Assembly: GCA_023014485.1 (NCBI GenBank)
Contig: JAJOZX010002713.1
Span: 310,001-374,000 of the forward strand
DNA: 64,000 nt
Source of the DNA: Bathynomus jamesi
Lineage: Eukaryota > Arthropoda > Malacostraca > Isopoda > Cirolanidae
Reading direction: 5' to 3'
Each line of letters opens with the position of its first letter. The first letter of the stretch is position 1. Under the pieces are notes generated by a model. That model was not told the origin of the DNA, ran no database searches, and was given only the letters and a program-made list of their open reading frames with translations. Of this stretch, positions 23,121 to 32,990 are shown piece by piece. Both the position numbers and the translations under genes were made by a program.

Positions 23121-23370
23121 CGATGAGGATTTGACACGTGTTATACAATCTTTTGAAGAACCTCTGTCATGGACCTGAATACGGAGGAATTACCGAGCAG
23201 TCAGCCCAACGATTGTCACATCATTAACGAAATAATGTGTGTTTTTTTGTTTCGATCTTTTTTTTTTCGGGTGGGAAAGAAGACAATGTATTTTCATCAA
23301 TTTATTAAATGAAAGAAATAATATTTTTAGTACAACAACTATCTTAAACTAGAATATACAAACTAACGTT

Positions 23371-23401
<31 letters not shown>

Positions 23402-23498
23402 CGAACAAAACATCATACTATACAACGAGTACGCACAATTGGAAAACGGCTTTTTATCTGTCTGCATACCATTTCATCGTTTCGTTGAGTGTGACGGG
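23121..23498. other. Gap between Mutator-like element and Polinton protease
   Basis: AT-rich with a TA tract at 23379-23401 and a short T-run. It probably contains the leftmost Polinton DNA. I could not find a Polinton terminal inverted repeat here or to the right of 38964. Confidence 0.4.
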
Positions 23499-23902
23499 TT
23501 AAATAATTTTAAAAAATTTATAGTCTTTACCACGTGACATATGCATGAGAAATGAAATGCAGTACAGCCCACATGTATTACTAAAATATCCTTGTAACCG
23601 GAATGGGTTCCATAAAACTTCGGGGATATGTAACTGATCGAGAAATTTTACAATAACAGGGTCACTCCAGGGTTGAGTCCCGAGTGAATCAAAATAGTAC
23701 AGGCAGTCCCTATTTTTAAAATAGATTGCAAACCAATCCAATGAATCCCTTCATTACCAATGACATCTGTGTTCACAATAAGACTACCGCAATCTCGAGT
23801 AGTTGGCAAATTCAATGTTTCATTCTTCGCAAACACACCGATAAATTTGGAACGTGTGATTCGTTCACTATTTATTACTCTCTGAAGTGTATTTACATCC
23901 AT
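23499..23902 (-). pseudogene. Polinton adenain-like cysteine protease
   Basis: About 134 residues in two overlapping frames (23902-23648 and 23741-23499). It is a capsid-maturation protease of the adenovirus-protease (C5/Ulp1-like) fold. The first frame has the catalytic His in GIHWI; the second continues with CLYYFDSLG (acidic residue of the triad), then LQGYFSNTCGLYC with the oxyanion Gln and catalytic Cys. One frameshift just after the His-containing segment, near 23735, separates the two parts. Length and motif order match Polinton proteases. It lies directly downstream of the capsid gene on the same strand. All catalytic residues remain visible; the gene is inactive only because of the shift. 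Confidence 0.85.
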
Positions 23903-23903
23903 T

Positions 23904-25198
23904 TTAAAAGTCAGTGATAACGCCCCTAAATCTGTCTACTTCTATTAGGGCTTGCGACTCGAGGTATACTAGTACACTAATAGGCGCGTCTATAGGCTTG
24001 GTGAATTCCAACCTCACTGAGATGTTTCCGCTCTGTTGTGGACTTAAATGCGTATTTACGCTAGCAGATAAGTCAGGTGTAATGTCAAACGGATAAAGGT
24101 TAAATTGATTGAATTCTTTCTGCGTTACGCCATTACCGAGCTCATCACAATCACCTGCAATATGGGCCAGATTACTATAGGCTCTCGCGCAAAGCGGTAA
24201 CACAGCGTCTGATGAATAGTCCGTATTCAATATTCCTCCCGACGCAATGCCATTAACGTAGAGTTATATTTTTAAGTCCGAAATTCTCGAATTAAAGGCA
24301 CTCTTTTTATATTTTCCATTAACGAAGCATGGTTCTGCATTCCGATTAATATCCTTTTAGGAAGATTTCTCAGGGCGATGTTTTCTATCTGCTTCGACGC
24401 CAACCCTGCAGGCACCGTGTATAGTTTGATTTGTACCCTGTTAATAGGGTATTTGACTGTAGCGTTTAGTAAATTTTTCTCAATTTCTAGTTGTTTTGGT
24501 GAACTTAATTTCACTCGCCGTACGCGGAGGTATGTCTCCATAATGTGAACCACAACGGGTTTTGCTCCCTCTTCTTGATCATCATCCAGATTTAAGCAGA
24601 TCTCAGGACTCGTGCGGGTGAGCTTTACTTTCATATCCACCCCATTCACAAGCAACTTCTCCTGGAATGTGAAATCTGTATGCAGACGTCCAAAACACTC
24701 GTATATCTTCTTTTCAGAATTTTTAAATTTGTCCTTTATACTACTTTCGTCTTTAGTTTGATAATATCCCTCGACACCTAAAAAGGTAGCCTTCGCTTCT
24801 TTGGAAAATTTGAGGACATTTTCCAGATAGGCTCGTAGATGATAGTATCCCGTGCCTGCCGAAATGTTGACCTGATTTAAATATACGTCACACTGGTTGA
24901 ATATGCAGTGCAGAAAGTTTGTTTCAGGGTATACAGCATATTTGTCATCGCAGTCCGTTCCATCAGAATGGGCTATACGTAGTTTAGCTTACATGTACAC
25001 ACAGCTTGCATCAAAAAAGTAAGGGCCTGAGCTGGGTATCACGAATTCTATAGGGGCACTCGGGGAACTAATTGTGTTTAAAGGGTTAATTGTAATAAAG
25101 TCACTGTGTTCAATAGGAACTTGAGTTGGGGGCATCTGAAAGAAGGATAGCTCCGATTTACAGCATTGTGAACTACTCGGATGGATGAAGCGTGCCAT
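23904..25198 (-). pseudogene. Polinton double jelly-roll major capsid protein
   Basis: Minus-strand gene of about 430 codons split into at least three frames (25198-24989, then unmarked open sequence, 24655-24272, 24230-23904). The N-terminus has ELSFFQMPPTQVPIE and IEFVIPSSGPYF, the conserved start of this capsid family. The middle has YYHLRAYLENVLKFS. The C-terminus has FDITPDLSAS and ends LIEVDRFRGVI, the familiar tail of the family. These double jelly-roll proteins build the hexon-like facets of the predicted virion. Stops near 24986 and 24265 inactivate it. It sits between the protease and the minor capsid cluster, the usual Polinton arrangement. Confidence 0.82.
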
Positions 25199-25411
25199 GA
25201 CGAGTTAGAAATAGTGCCTCCTCTCTCGACAAGTAGTAAACAAACTATGATTCATGAGATCAATGTCCTGAGCTTATATCAGTTAAAAAATGGTCAACCA
25301 TAGGTTTCATTCACGTTGGTGGTAATCCCTTCTTCCGACAAGTCCTCTTCTTCTTCCCACCATCAAGGATTTTTCTCTTTGCATCTTTGACGATTTCATC
25401 CCGTGCACGTT

Positions 25412-25624
25412 TTAAATGTTTTTTTGAGCTTCTTTAGGTTTAGTCCCAGCCAATATGTCTTCTGCAGTGTTAAGACCTGATTGTAACGCCTTCCTTCCGA
25501 GGTATCTGGCACCCCTCTTCAGCAAAGGAACAGCCGTACGTAGTATGGTTGAAAAAATGGACCCAAGTCCACTACCACGCTGGTATCTCACCCCTCGATA
25601 GACGGTGAAAGGCTTTCTATCCAT
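25412..25624 (-). CDS. Small basic virion-core-like protein
   Basis: An intact 70-residue frame. It has a basic N-terminus, YQRGSGLGSIFSTILRTAV, an amphipathic/basic middle (RGARYLGRKAL) and a short tail. Small Arg/Gly-rich proteins with a GSG-like processing motif occur beside the capsid genes in Polintons and adintoviruses, where they are compared with adenovirus core or pVI-type peptides. The start codon overlaps the stop codon of the minor capsid gene (TAATG arrangement), which suggests coupled expression. The role is inferred from position and composition. Confidence 0.6.
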   Translation of the reverse strand: MDRKPFTVYRGVRYQRGSGLGSIFSTILRTAVPLLKRGARYLGRKALQSGLNTAEDILAGTKPKEAQKNI

Positions 25625-26486
25625 TATAACTCAGTGCGTCGAAAGTGCAGCTTCACTGTTAATCTCCCGTCACCGAATGGGAAATTTTTACCCTCAATCG
25701 TTCTTATATATATTGAGATATTGGTTATTAGATTAGTTGCGACATTCACATAATGGGGTCTGTCATATGTAATACTCAAACTCCTTCCTCTATGGTTGGG
25801 GATGTGGGCAATGCAGCAGGCGTGCCTGGGTATCCCAACAAACTGGTGCTCCACTATATTGCTGTAAATATAGCACATGTCTGGGGGCTGAGAGCTTTCA
25901 CCCAATTTCTCCATCTTCAATCGATACATTAAGCTGGAAAAGTCATGCTGTGCCTCGTGAAAGGTATCTCTTTGGAAGGCTGATGATATCGCCCCTAGGT
26001 TATAATTTTGAACACTTCGGTCTCTAATATTTCTGTTAGCCTTTGATGTTAGGATTAGAGTATGTGCAAGGTTTCCTTTGTTTACGATTTTGTATAATAA
26101 ATCATTCGTAAGATTTGAGTTTTTTAAACTTACGTTTAAGTCTCTCACGACATCCTCAGCTGAACCATAACGGCCTGGCCCTAGTGTTACTTCTGTACTG
26201 CAATACCGTGCAACCTTAGTCCGGGCGATACGTATAGTTTCATCCCGAGTTACCCCGGCTTTTGTACACTCTTTACCTCTCTAAGCATCGTAAAAACGGT
26301 ATCTTTATAATCAGTATTTAAAAAGAGGGTGTCCAGCTGAATTTCACATACCCCCACCTCATACGAATCACGACCCAATTCACTGGGTCCGTGGCAATCT
26401 GTTACAAAGTTGGCTAGTGTGTTGTTAGGGTGTACAGACAGGGACGAGGAGGACGGGAGTGTGACGTAGAAATGGTTAGGAGCCAC
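25624..26486 (-). pseudogene. Polinton minor capsid (penton-like, single jelly-roll) protein
   Basis: The minus-strand N-terminus at 26486 has FYVTLPSSSS, NTLANFVTDCHGP and YEVGVCEIQLD, the conserved opening of the Polinton penton protein. The frame breaks near 26250, and the remainder is open from 26148 to 25624. It includes CYIYSNIVEHQFVGI, a conserved block, and ends GRLTVKLHFRR, the typical last beta strand. Total length is about 285 residues, normal for the family. It would form the pentameric vertices of the capsid. One frameshift or a short loss of about 100 bp between the two parts makes it a pseudogene. Confidence 0.82.
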
Positions 26487-26494
26487 GTTGCATA

Positions 26495-27270
26495 CTATTT
26501 AAGCTTTATTATTGCATCAGCTTTTATATAGGTGTTGAAGCTTTCTGGGTACCCTAGCCATTTCACCAGGTACATTTTTCTCTTTCCTGAACCTTTGCTT
26601 CCTATAATTTTCTCAATTTTAAACACATTTTTTCCTAAATTAAATGCCACTTTCTGCAATTCCTCGCGGTAAAAGCCTCCTACGATTTCTTCCCCATTCA
26701 AATCTTCAACGTAATACATCATTATCTCACCTTTCGGTCTCATAGCCCTAACTTTAAAAATCTCACGTGTCCAATCCTTGCTCAAATCCCTTCGCGAATT
26801 TATTTCCCGAACGCGACAGCCTTACATAATCATTGATTTTCAAACGCGCAGAGTGTGGTGGTGGTGTTCCACCACTGGAAGCGTACATCTTTTTAAAACC
26901 TCGTTAGGAGCTGTCCCAATCGTGCGATGGTGTGAGCGGTTGTAGGATGATGCCAATGATTCCAGAATGTCTAGAAATCTGTATGTGTTTTTATGTGTAA
27001 AATAGCGGTGCATGCGCTCCTTTATGGTACGTTGAACTCTTTCAGCTAAAGAAGCCTTAGGTATAGAATTGGTTGTGTAATAGCTGACATTAAACTCCGT
27101 CAACATGTTCTGAAAAGCACGGCCTATAAATTCCTTCCCCATATCCGTACAAAAATAGCCAGGAACCCTGTTTTCTTTTAACATCAGTGTTTCGGTGGCT
27201 TTAGCAATTGTTTCAGGTGATTTATTTTTCAGAGGAATTAGCCACAGATATCTAGAGAATACATCTATTA
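26495..27270 (-). pseudogene. Polinton integrase, C-terminal half (catalytic D and E, chromodomain)
   Basis: Downstream half of a retroviral-type integrase that would insert the element ends into the genome. The frame from about 27270 to 26840 starts at DVFSRYLW and has the second catalytic Asp in CTDMGKEF, then the catalytic Glu about 34 residues later in SLAERVQ, followed by the RTIKERM block. A second frame (26785-26495) holds an SH3-like segment and a chromodomain (YLVKWLGYPESFNTY), which in such integrases guides insertion to marked chromatin. The first catalytic Asp lies on the other side of a 2.4-kb transposon (see 29711-29987). Confidence 0.88.
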
Positions 27271-29707
27271 CACTAGGCAACAAATTTCAACTTTTTTTTT
27301 CTTACAGACACGTGAACTACTGATTCCTACTAAAGCGCTGATGCTGATTTCAGATCTGATATCAATTTCTCTATCACGTCCAGATTTTGTGTAACCGAAA
27401 ACCCCTATTTTTCATTTTTTTTCTCACCCGCTTCTATTACGAAAGCCGTCTAAGCTACTTTTCCGTGCCACGTTTTATGTTAAGCATACTTAAATAATTA
27501 GTGAACAGGGATGTCTTTCCTCCTTTATTCTGGCTTAAGACAGAGAGCGGAATTCCGCTGGCGGAGTTACCACCCCTGCGCCCAACCATCCACCCAAAGC
27601 GCGTTAGTATTTTGTTGTTACTACTGAAAGGCAAATTCCTGTTCTTAAGTGAAACTTTGGTGTGTCCTCTTCCTTTGTCGCTTGTAGGATGACGAGCTCT
27701 CCTTCTGCAGGAACCAACAATAATCTCCCATCATATTTGGGTTGAAATTACCTTGGTATCTGTTTTCCATAACTGAGATCTGTTGGTGGAAGCGCTCACC
27801 ATGCTCGTCACTTACAGCCCCAAGGTTGGCCGGGAAGAAGTCAAGATGAGAATGTAAAAAATGAATTTTCAAAGACATTCTGCATCCCATTATTTCATAA
27901 GATTTAAGCATGTTTTCTACGAGTTTACGGTGGTTTTCAGCTTTGTGGTTTCCAAGAAAATTTTTGACAACTTCAACGAAAGATGTCCATGCTCCTAGTT
28001 CATTCTCATTTAGGTTAGATGGAAACGATGAGTCGTGGATGACACTGCGGATCTGTGGTCCAGTGAAAACTCCAGCTTCTAGCTTAGCATCTGTCAATAT
28101 TCCTTTGAATTTATCCTTTAAATATTGGAAACCACTACCTTGATGATCCATACCCTTCACGAAATTTTTCATAAGGCCAAGTTTAATGTGAAGTGGTGGA
28201 AGATGTACTTTCTGAGGGTCAATAAGTGCTGGGTGTTTCACATTGTATTTACCAACAACATGTTCAGTTCTAGATGGCCAATCATGTTTTTTGTAGTGGT
28301 TCTTGTCATCTCTGCTGTTCCATAGACACAAAAAGCACATATGCTTTGTGTAGCCCAACTGTAACCCAAGAAGTAATGATACAACTTTAAGGTCGCCACA
28401 AATATTCCATGTGTGGTCCTTATATTTGATGAGTCTTAGCAGCAGTTTCATCGATTCATAAGTCTCATTAAGGCCAGTGGCATGTGCTACAGGTATTGAA
28501 GGTTTTTCATTGCCGTTGTGCAGTAATACAGCTTTAAGGCTAGCTTTACTAGAGTCAATGAACAGTCTCCATTCTTTTGGATCATAGCGACAGCCAATCC
28601 CTTGCATCAGACCACTGATATCGTGGCAGAAACAAACGTTTTTTCCTGTAAGTAAAATGATGAAAACTGCAAATGGCGATGGCGGAAATGGGAAACTTTG
28701 GTGTTTGGTTGGAGAAGATTAAATTCTTGAAGTCTTGAACCAAGCAACTCTGCCTTTTCTTTTGGTAATTCCAAATCGCGCACTAAGTCATTTAACTCCG
28801 CTTGACTTAACAAATGTGGGGAAATATTTGCATCTGGAACATATATGCCATCTTTCCCTGTTTCTATATCACTAACAGAATCTTCAGATGAACTGCTCTC
28901 TGTTATCGTTGCTGGTGGAACTGGTGGTGGATTTGTTTCATCATGTGGTACTGGTTTCATTGCTGATTCGCGGTTTGGGTACGTGATCTTTGATTTGTTT
29001 TTCTTTGTGAAACCAGCAATCTTTGTCAAACAAAAATAACAATCATTGAAGTGATTTTTCGGCTCACGCCAAACCATGGGGACTGAGAACGGCATAGCTT
29101 TTCTTTACCATTCATCCAAGCTATTAACATTGCATTGCACTGTGCACAGCAAATATGTGGTGCCCAGTCCCTCTGTTGGTCTCCTAACTTACAGTCAAAA
29201 TAACACTTGGAGGCAAGTTTAATCTTTGTTGTTATGTTTCTACGTTGTGGCTTAGGTGTATATTGTCCACAGACAAAGCAGAAGTTGTCTGGGTGATTTA
29301 CACAAGCAAGTCTATTTGATGCCATTTTGAATTACCATACAATATCTGAAAAAACGTAGAAAGTAATTATTACGATGTGCAAAATAAAAAGAAATACACA
29401 CCGTAGTACAAAACAAATGCTATAAAAACAACTCGGGATAAATTTTATTTATCAAAATTGTTCGAATTTGTATATAGTTGGCAAAAAAAATTGCTTTAAC
29501 CTTGAAAAGCAAGTTTCATATTACTGGCATTAAGCCGATTAAAACCAAAATCTGGACGTGGTAGAAAATTTTACTAAAAGTGATTTGCATTTCACACAAA
29601 ATCTAGACGTGATAGAAAAAATCTAATTATAGATTTGAAATCAGCATACCGAAATTAGCTAGGAGCACCTATTTGGTCTTCTGTAACAAAATCTTTGTTG
29701 CCTAGTG
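27271..29707 (-). mobile_element. CACTA/Chapaev-like DNA transposon inserted in the integrase gene
   Basis: Perfect 14-bp inverted ends CACTAGGCAACAAA, with the 3-bp TTA (TAA on the coding strand) duplicated at 27268-27270 and 29708-29710. Length 2437 bp. Both borders fall in the middle of an integrase codon series, and removing the insert and one duplication keeps the integrase frame, which confirms the borders. CACT(A/G) ends with a 3-bp TWA duplication fit the CACTA-Mirage-Chapaev group, closest to Chapaev3 from what I remember. A related MITE is at 46721-47358. Confidence 0.92.
27645..29325 (-). pseudogene. CACTA/Chapaev-like transposase, broken into three frames
   Basis: Minus-strand protein of about 540 residues. 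The N-terminal frame 29325-29026 has a Cys-rich region (HPDNFCFVCGQYTP, then PHICCAQCNAML), probably a zinc-binding domain. The second frame 29095-28607 has MPFSVPMVWREP and a Cys pair (CYFCL), then an acidic linker. The third frame 28607-27645 (320 codons) holds the catalytic region: FIDSSKASLKAVLLHNGN, CGDLKVVSLLLG, a CFLCLWNSRD zinc motif, LPPLHIKLGLMK, and near the C-terminus SDEHGERFHQ and MENRYQGNFN. This architecture recurs in many arthropod genomes as uncharacterised proteins. The two frame changes near 29060 and 28607 are probably mutations or small intron remnants. The superfamily is assigned mainly from the element ends. Confidence 0.75.
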
Positions 29708-29710
29708 TTA

Positions 29711-29987
29711 TGAATAGAATATAGCGGTAACCATCGTTATACACAGAATATCTTTGCATGTCTGTTAAATCTGCTTGCCAAATAGAGTCAATCGAGGCAG
29801 CTGTTGTCTTGGCTGTTTTAAACCTTTTTCTCACAGGCTTATGAAGTGTATAAGCGTCCTGCTCCCGTAAAAATCTCTCAACATCTTTTTTTCCTACTCC
29901 GCAAACACTTCTGTACAGTCTATCTACGCCTCCGTAGGAGGCTGGGTTAGAAATGTCATGATAACGTCTTCTTAATATGTTAGCCAT
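29711..29987 (-). pseudogene. Polinton integrase, N-terminal half (zinc-binding region, first catalytic Asp)
   Basis: The 5' part of the integrase on the minus strand. After an N-terminal segment (YGGVDRLYRSVCG) the frame has IWQADLTDMQRY, with the first catalytic Asp, and then GYRYILF at the insertion point. The remainder of the catalytic core begins at 27270, beyond the CACTA/Chapaev-like element. This half is open and without stops, so the insertion is the main lesion here. It overlaps the next upstream gene (ends at 29972) by a few bases. Confidence 0.88.
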
Positions 29988-30720
29988 TTGCGTATTTTAG
30001 AGGCACGTGGGTAGGGTTGACCTTTGTTTAACCTCTTCTTTCGCCTCTTCAAAGGTGTTACCGCCTGGGGTGATGGCGTCTTCAATTGTGTCACGTGCGT
30101 AGCATGTTCCAAGTCTTTTAACCTGTTCAGATTTCCTATCATTGTTTTGGGAACATTTATTTGTTGTAGTCTTGCTTTAATATGCTTCCATCCTGATGGT
30201 GAGGGCCTATCCCACTTTCTCACCAGATCATGGACGATGTTTACGATATTCGATCCCTGTACCTTTACTCCTTCCACAATGATCTCGCCTGTATCGGTCC
30301 ACTGTATGATGGGGTCCTCATTCAATAGATTATAAAGACTTAAACCTTTATTCCTCAATGTGGGAGGGTGCTTTTTAATACATGCTCGATGTTTTGTGTG
30401 ACCGACCCCTTAATTTTTGGTTGGTCAGCTGTATCGTCGGGCACAGGTCTTATGTCACCATGTCCATCGCTCCCTGTGCTGTGCCTAATAACCACGGGAA
30501 TCTCTGACGGGTTCTTATAATTTTCGTACTCGTGAAGAAATTTCTGCAGAGCTTCTTGGTATAAGATTCTTTTCTCCTCAGGTGTTTTTTCACTGTTTAA
30601 TCGGGCTAGCAATTCGCTTTCCATTCTTTTAAGTCTGCTTTTACGGGGATCTAGATCCTTGTCTGGATTCCTTTGCAGTGAAGCGTACACCTCGTGTGGA
30701 ATCACTACCACCTTCTTCAT
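29972..30720 (-). pseudogene. Conserved Polinton protein of unknown function
   Basis: Two adjoining frames (30720-30355 and 30358-29972) form one protein of about 245 residues with a single frame change at 30356. The N-terminal part begins KKVVVIPHEVY and has a charged helical region (KTPEEKRILYQEAL). The C-terminal part has IIQWTDTGEIIVEG, VQGSNIVNIVHDLVRK and a very basic end (TPLKRRKKRLNKG). The same layout occurs next to integrase and ATPase in other arthropod Polintons. The basic tail suggests nucleic-acid binding, but no enzymatic motif is visible. Alternatively these are two overlapping genes. Confidence 0.6.
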
Positions 30721-31043
30721 TATATTAATCTAGTCAGTAAAGGACCCAAAACTGAAAATAAGATGGGGAGGAATGACCCTCCTCTTTGTACAATAATTCG
30801 TTTTTTCTTTCCTACAGTTTGACTTTTACGAGCGAATGCACGTATTATGTTCTTGTAACGGCGTAGGCGAGCCTTCTGAGGTGGTTTCATTGATACATTG
30901 CAATTTATAACGTTAAGACAGATTTCACAGATGCATTTTAAAAAGTCGGAGTCGATATTTTTAGCAAACATATGCGGCATTGTTCGGGGCAGTCGATGAT
31001 AGATTTTTAATAATTCATGGTATTTCTTTAGCCTCTTTGTCAT
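30720..31043 (-). CDS. Small conserved Polinton protein with QRGG motif
   Basis: An intact 107-residue frame: a basic helical N-terminus (KRLKKYHELLKIYHRL), a Cys-containing centre (CICEICLNVIN), a basic stretch (KARLRRYKNIIRAFARK) and a hydrophobic end after IIVQRGGSFLPILFS that could insert into or disrupt membranes. The gene overlaps the ATPase stop and abuts the next downstream gene, as in other Polintons. Function not established; a virion or lytic peptide role is a guess. Confidence 0.6.
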   Translation of the reverse strand: MTKRLKKYHELLKIYHRLPRTMPHMFAKNIDSDFLKCICEICLNVINCNVSMKPPQKARLRRYKNIIRAFARKSQTVGKKKRIIVQRGGSFLPILFSVLGPLLTRLI

Positions 31044-31678
31044 TCTGGAATATACACCGTTTCAGGCTCGTTTGGAAATATATTCGTTCTTAGAAGCACC
31101 ATAAACGTGTTTCGCGGATGAAGGTCGCAAAACAAATATCCGTAACGCGGGCTTGTAGCTTCTTTATAAACTTCCAAAAACTCCTTACGTTGATTCGGGA
31201 ATATTTGATTGGCTAATACCCCAATTTGTGATACATCTCTACGTTGCACGAATAAGACTAGATATTGTGTATTTAACGACAAGTCGCGTATGTATCTATT
31301 TTTGAAAAATAGATTCTGATTGATGAAGAACACGCTTGTATTAAGATGGTGGGAGAATACTGTAAATGTCTCGGCAAACGTTTTATCCATTTCCAACATG
31401 AGATCGTCAATTACTATGACTGTATGTTCATTTCCCTTTAACAAATTACCATCATATACACCTTTGTGGAACAAAATATCATCTTGGTACTCGTTGAACA
31501 CTGATTGATACGTCGAATAGCACCATATAACTTTATGCACAAATTTTGAGAACATCTCTCCCTTTTCTTTAATGATTTTAAGCATAAACACAGTTTTACC
31601 ACATCCTGTAGGTCCAGATATAATACATGTGGATGGGCTCGTGAACCTGAATTTTTCTACAGAGTCCATTTCTAACAC
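31040..31678 (-). CDS. Polinton packaging ATPase (FtsK/HerA type)
   Basis: An intact 212-residue frame. The Walker A loop is CIISGPTGCGKT near residues 18-29, and the Walker B strand is HTVIVIDDLM near residues 85-94, with two aspartates. A conserved SVFFINQNLFF block follows with the glutamine usually called sensor. Length matches A32-like genome-packaging ATPases of Polintons, virophages and adintoviruses, which would pump DNA into capsids. It is the best preserved enzyme of this element, with no stops. An upstream Met choice a few codons either way would not change the domain. Confidence 0.88.
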   Translation of the reverse strand: MLEMDSVEKFRFTSPSTCIISGPTGCGKTVFMLKIIKEKGEMFSKFVHKVIWCYSTYQSVFNEYQDDILFHKGVYDGNLLKGNEHTVIVIDDLMLEMDKTFAETFTVFSHHLNTSVFFINQNLFFKNRYIRDLSLNTQYLVLFVQRRDVSQIGVLANQIFPNQRKEFLEVYKEATSPRYGYLFCDLHPRNTFMVLLRTNIFPNEPETVYIPE

Positions 31679-31784
31679 GTTACACTCCTAAGTGGGTCAC
31701 TTACAAAATATTACAAATTTTGAGTGCTACTTTTTATATTCTACAGTCTTGTTTTTCTCTTCTCCCACAGAACCGTGAATGACG

Positions 31785-32990
31785 ATGAGTTACAGCACCC
31801 CATCATCGATATACAGCTGACCTCGACGACAGCGTAGTTGTGATCACAGATTCCTTCCCCTCCGACGAATCCTCACCTGCGATACCTGTAGCACGCGACA
31901 ATTCAAAGCGGAGACACGATGAAAAGCCCTCCACGTCAGGTATAAAGCGCGCCAGGATTGCGCCGGTTGTTAGACCACCAGTAGTAGAGCCCCAACCCTT
32001 TACGTCTTACGACACAACCCCCACAATAGTACCTTCCTCAAATAAAAATATATCCCCTTATTCCTGTACAACTCCGTGTACATCCTCCGCAGCAGCTTCT
32101 CGCTCTGTTGAGGATGGCATAACATTCGAGTTGGTGCGTACAGATGCCCCCACTCCAGTCTTGACTAGAAATCGGTATACAGTCAGGGTTGATCCTCGAT
32201 CCGTGAATATCAATGATGTTGAACACGGACTACGGCGCATAGTTGAGCGTATTGTAGAGTTTGCCCTTCAGAACCGCGACGAACGTGAAGTCAGGACGAT
32301 GCTGTCTTTTGGATTCGGGTCAGATGACGGAGATGTAGATGATTTTTGGGTAGTAATACCTTTCAGACGTTTGGCAGCTGAAGATATAGAGTATATATTA
32401 GGCCGCATAATGCAGGCCTCTCAAAGTAGTATTGCCTTCAATATGGACAACGTCACGTTAAATATTGACCGTGTATACCGTGTTGCGGGTCATAGCGCCA
32501 CACCTTATACTCTAAACTTCAATTCTCAGGCTATTTTTAGACGGCATATAAACGTCGATCGTGGTTGCGGCTTTATAGCAGTAGTCTTAGCATGTATGTT
32601 TACTGTACTAAATACACGGACCCAAACAATTTGGTTGCCTACTAGTGGAGCGTGCCCATAAACTAGCTGTAGACTGTAAACTTGAGTTTGATTGTAATAT
32701 GGGTTCTGAAGAGCTGAGAAGGGTAGAACAGGAAATGAGTGTTCGTATAGTTGTATTTGGAATGGATGATCGTCGTAGGACTGTGTATGTTTTTAAAAGC
32801 AGTGTGAGAGATCGTACAAGGCCCCTACTTATTTTAGGACTGTCAGGGACAACGTATCTCCCCATCCGTAATATAAGGGACCTTTCGAGTTATGAGAACA
32901 GTCGAAAATATGGGCGACATCATGATTTGTGTAAGGGATGTATCGAGTTTCCGGATGATATGTAGTGAAGCATTGTAAAGATTGCCACAT
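31785..32990 (+). pseudogene. Polinton DNA polymerase B, N-terminal region
   Basis: Plus-strand frames 31840-32661 and 32645-32965 form the non-catalytic N-terminal part of the polymerase. There is a low-complexity Pro/Ser-rich start, then VNINDVEHGLRRIVERIVE, a conserved region before the exonuclease domain, and later LLILGLSGTTYLPIRNI. The reading frame changes near 32620 and again near 31835. At 32990 the gene is cut by a TAGGGTG-ended transposon and resumes at 36188, in the middle of a Cys-rich zinc-binding segment. The region between ATPase (minus) and polymerase (plus), 31680-31785, would hold divergent promoters. Confidence 0.7.
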
